Source: an uncultured Eubacteriales bacterium (lineage in GTDB: Bacteria; Bacillota; Clostridia; Oscillospirales; Acutalibacteraceae). Taken from it: a stretch of DNA of 21,575 bases. Location: NCBI GenBank assembly GCA_900316925.1, contig ONEU01000155.1, positions 1-21,575 of the forward strand. Direction: 5' to 3'. The notes under the pieces were generated by a model. That model saw only the letters and a list, made by a program, of their open reading frames with translations, was not told the origin of the DNA and searched no databases. The translations under genes and the position numbers were made by a program. Positions 20,341 to 21,575 of this stretch are shown in pieces (within the stretch, counting starts at the first letter, position 1; each line of letters begins with the position of its first letter).

Positions 20341-21575
20341 ATGAGTCATACAACAATCAGACCGACCGTCACCAAGGGGGCGGCAAAGGTTCCCGTGATC
20401 ATGCAGCTGGAGGCGCTGGAATGCGGCGCAGCGTGTCTTGCAATGGTAATGGCGTACTACGGAAAATGGGTCCCCCTGGAACAGGTCAGAGCCGACTGCG
20501 GCGTGTCCCGTGACGGTTCCAATGCCAGAAATATGTCCAGAGCCGCCAAAAGCTACGGCTTCAAGGTACAGGCTTTCAGCCGTACACCGGAGATACTACG
20601 AAAAAAGGGAAAATTCCCGTGTATCATCCATTGGAATTTCTGCCACTTTGTGGTGCTGAACGGTTTCAAGGGAAAGTATGCCTGCATCAACGACCCGGCC
20701 AAGGGCTTCATCAAGGTGGGGCCGGAGGAATTTAGCAGGTCCTTTACCGGGATCACGCTGAATATCACGCCCGGTGAGAATTTTGAACCCGGGGGCAAAC
20801 GGAAAAGCACCGTTGCATTTGCCAGAAAACGGCTGATTGGTGCCGGTGCGGCGGTGGCGTTCGTGGTCCTCACCACGATCATCAGCTCGCTGTTCGGTGT
20901 TGTCGATCCGGTTATGACCAAGATATTCATGGACAGGCTGCTCACCGGAATAAACAGAGAATGGCTGTATCCGTTTATAGGGATGATGGCGGTGCTGGCG
21001 CTGCTGCAAATCATCGTCCGATGGGCACAGACCATCTACAGCCTGAAAATCAACGGCAAAATGTCCGTTATCGGCAATACGACCTATATGTGGAAGGTGC
21101 TGCACCTGCCGATGGTATTCTTTGGCCAGCGGATGGCCGGCGATATCCAGTCCCGTCAGAGGACCAATGCGAACATTGCCAATTCCTTGATCGTGACGTT
21201 TGTGCCCCTTGTGCTCAATACCATCATGATGATCTTCTATTTTGTGCTGATGGTCAGTCAGAGTATTGTCCTGACGGCGATCGGCATCAGTACCCTGGTG
21301 CTGAATATCATTGTTTCGAGGATTATCTCCAAAAAACGCATCAATATCACAAGAGTAAAGCAGCGTGACAGTGCGATGCTTGCCGCAACGACGGTTGCCG
21401 GTGTGGAAATGATCGAGACCATCAAGGCCAGCGGCGCAGAGGCAGGCTTCTTCCAGAGATGGGCAGGCTATCAGGCGTCAGTCAATGCCCAGGCTGTCAG
21501 ATCCTCGCAAAATCAGTACAACTATATCGAGCGCGACTTTGATACTGCAGAGCTGAAATTATTGATCGATGCGGT
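20341..21575 (+). CDS. C39-peptidase ABC exporter (NHLM type), partial at window edge
   Basis: Open frame from ATG 20341 to the window end (411 codons, no stop). The peptidase C39 domain is intact: Gln22, Cys28 (LECGAACL), His102 (CHFVVLNG) and Asp118 (NDPAKG). It should cut precursors after the double glycine. Membrane segments follow from about residue 160 (AAVAFVVLTTIISSLFGVV) as in NHLM transporters; the nucleotide-binding domain would lie outside. GGGGAAAG stands before the start. From about residue 393 (near 21517) the sequence no longer looks like this transporter; RDFDTAELKLLIDAV resembles WYL-domain regulators (see findings), so the true C-terminus may be missing rather than merely off the edge. 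Confidence 0.85.
   Translation, partial: MSHTTIRPTVTKGAAKVPVIMQLEALECGAACLAMVMAYYGKWVPLEQVRADCGVSRDGSNARNMSRAAKSYGFKVQAFSRTPEILRKKGKFPCIIHWNFCHFVVLNGFKGKYACINDPAKGFIKVGPEEFSRSFTGITLNITPGENFEPGGKRKSTVAFARKRLIGAGAAVAFVVLTTIISSLFGVVDPVMTKIFMDRLLTGINREWLYPFIGMMAVLALLQIIVRWAQTIYSLKINGKMSVIGNTTYMWKVLHLPMVFFGQRMAGDIQSRQRTNANIANSLIVTFVPLVLNTIMMIFYFVLMVSQSIVLTAIGISTLVLNIIVSRIISKKRINITRVKQRDSAMLAATTVAGVEMIETIKASGAEAGFFQRWAGYQASVNAQAVRSSQNQYNYIERDFDTAELKLLIDA

Overview
The window looks like chromosomal DNA from a Gram-positive gut Clostridium relative, most likely of the Ruminococcus/Oscillospiraceae type. This is inferred from a Dlt-type cell-envelope operon, strong AGGAGG ribosome binding sites, TTGAAA-N17-TATAAT class promoters, a sortase-like surface anchor, SpoIIE-type phosphatases with STAS and HATPase partners, and an NHLM-type peptide exporter. 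No rRNA, tRNA, CRISPR array, insertion sequence or complete mobile element was seen.

Layout. Positions 1-302 are noncoding, with a short direct repeat and a good promoter. At 303-1490 is a lipoprotein with a TraB/GumN domain. At 1738-6209 is a four-gene Dlt-like acylation operon in the order adenylating ligase, carrier protein, MBOAT acyltransferase, membrane-anchored SGNH protein, ended by a strong terminator. A TetR-type regulator follows (6402-6962). At 7019-9885, on the minus strand, is a partner-switching operon: STAS antagonist, HATPase anti-sigma-like protein, and a membrane sensor with a SpoIIE/PP2C phosphatase. Divergent from it is a STAS-kinase fusion (10270-11403) broken by one in-frame TAA. 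At 11637-13187 (minus) is a secreted, probably wall-anchored protein with four cystatin-like domains, each carrying a QVVxG or QVIAG motif. A 777-base gap follows, holding a promoter and a structured leader for a PAS-HD-GYP protein (13965-15254). This gene converges on a second membrane PP2C phosphatase (15346-17088, minus).

The last part (17278 to the end) is a peptide-maturation and export locus on the plus strand. It has two paralogous precursors with Nif11/NHLP-like leaders ending in VSGG and cores with four zinc-ribbon-like cysteines. These are followed by a radical SAM/SPASM enzyme, a very short HlyD-like adaptor, and the start of a C39-peptidase ABC exporter. The simplest model is that the radical SAM enzyme modifies the cores, the C39 domain cuts after GG, and the exporter secretes the product. 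This is the best candidate for an undescribed system here. In its last ~50 bases the exporter frame changes to sequence resembling a WYL-domain regulator, which suggests a rearrangement or an assembly join at the window edge.

The middle of the window is rich in signalling genes: two PP2C phosphatases, two STAS domains, one HATPase, one kinase and one c-di-GMP-type phosphodiesterase. No sigma factor or diguanylate cyclase is present, so their targets must lie elsewhere.
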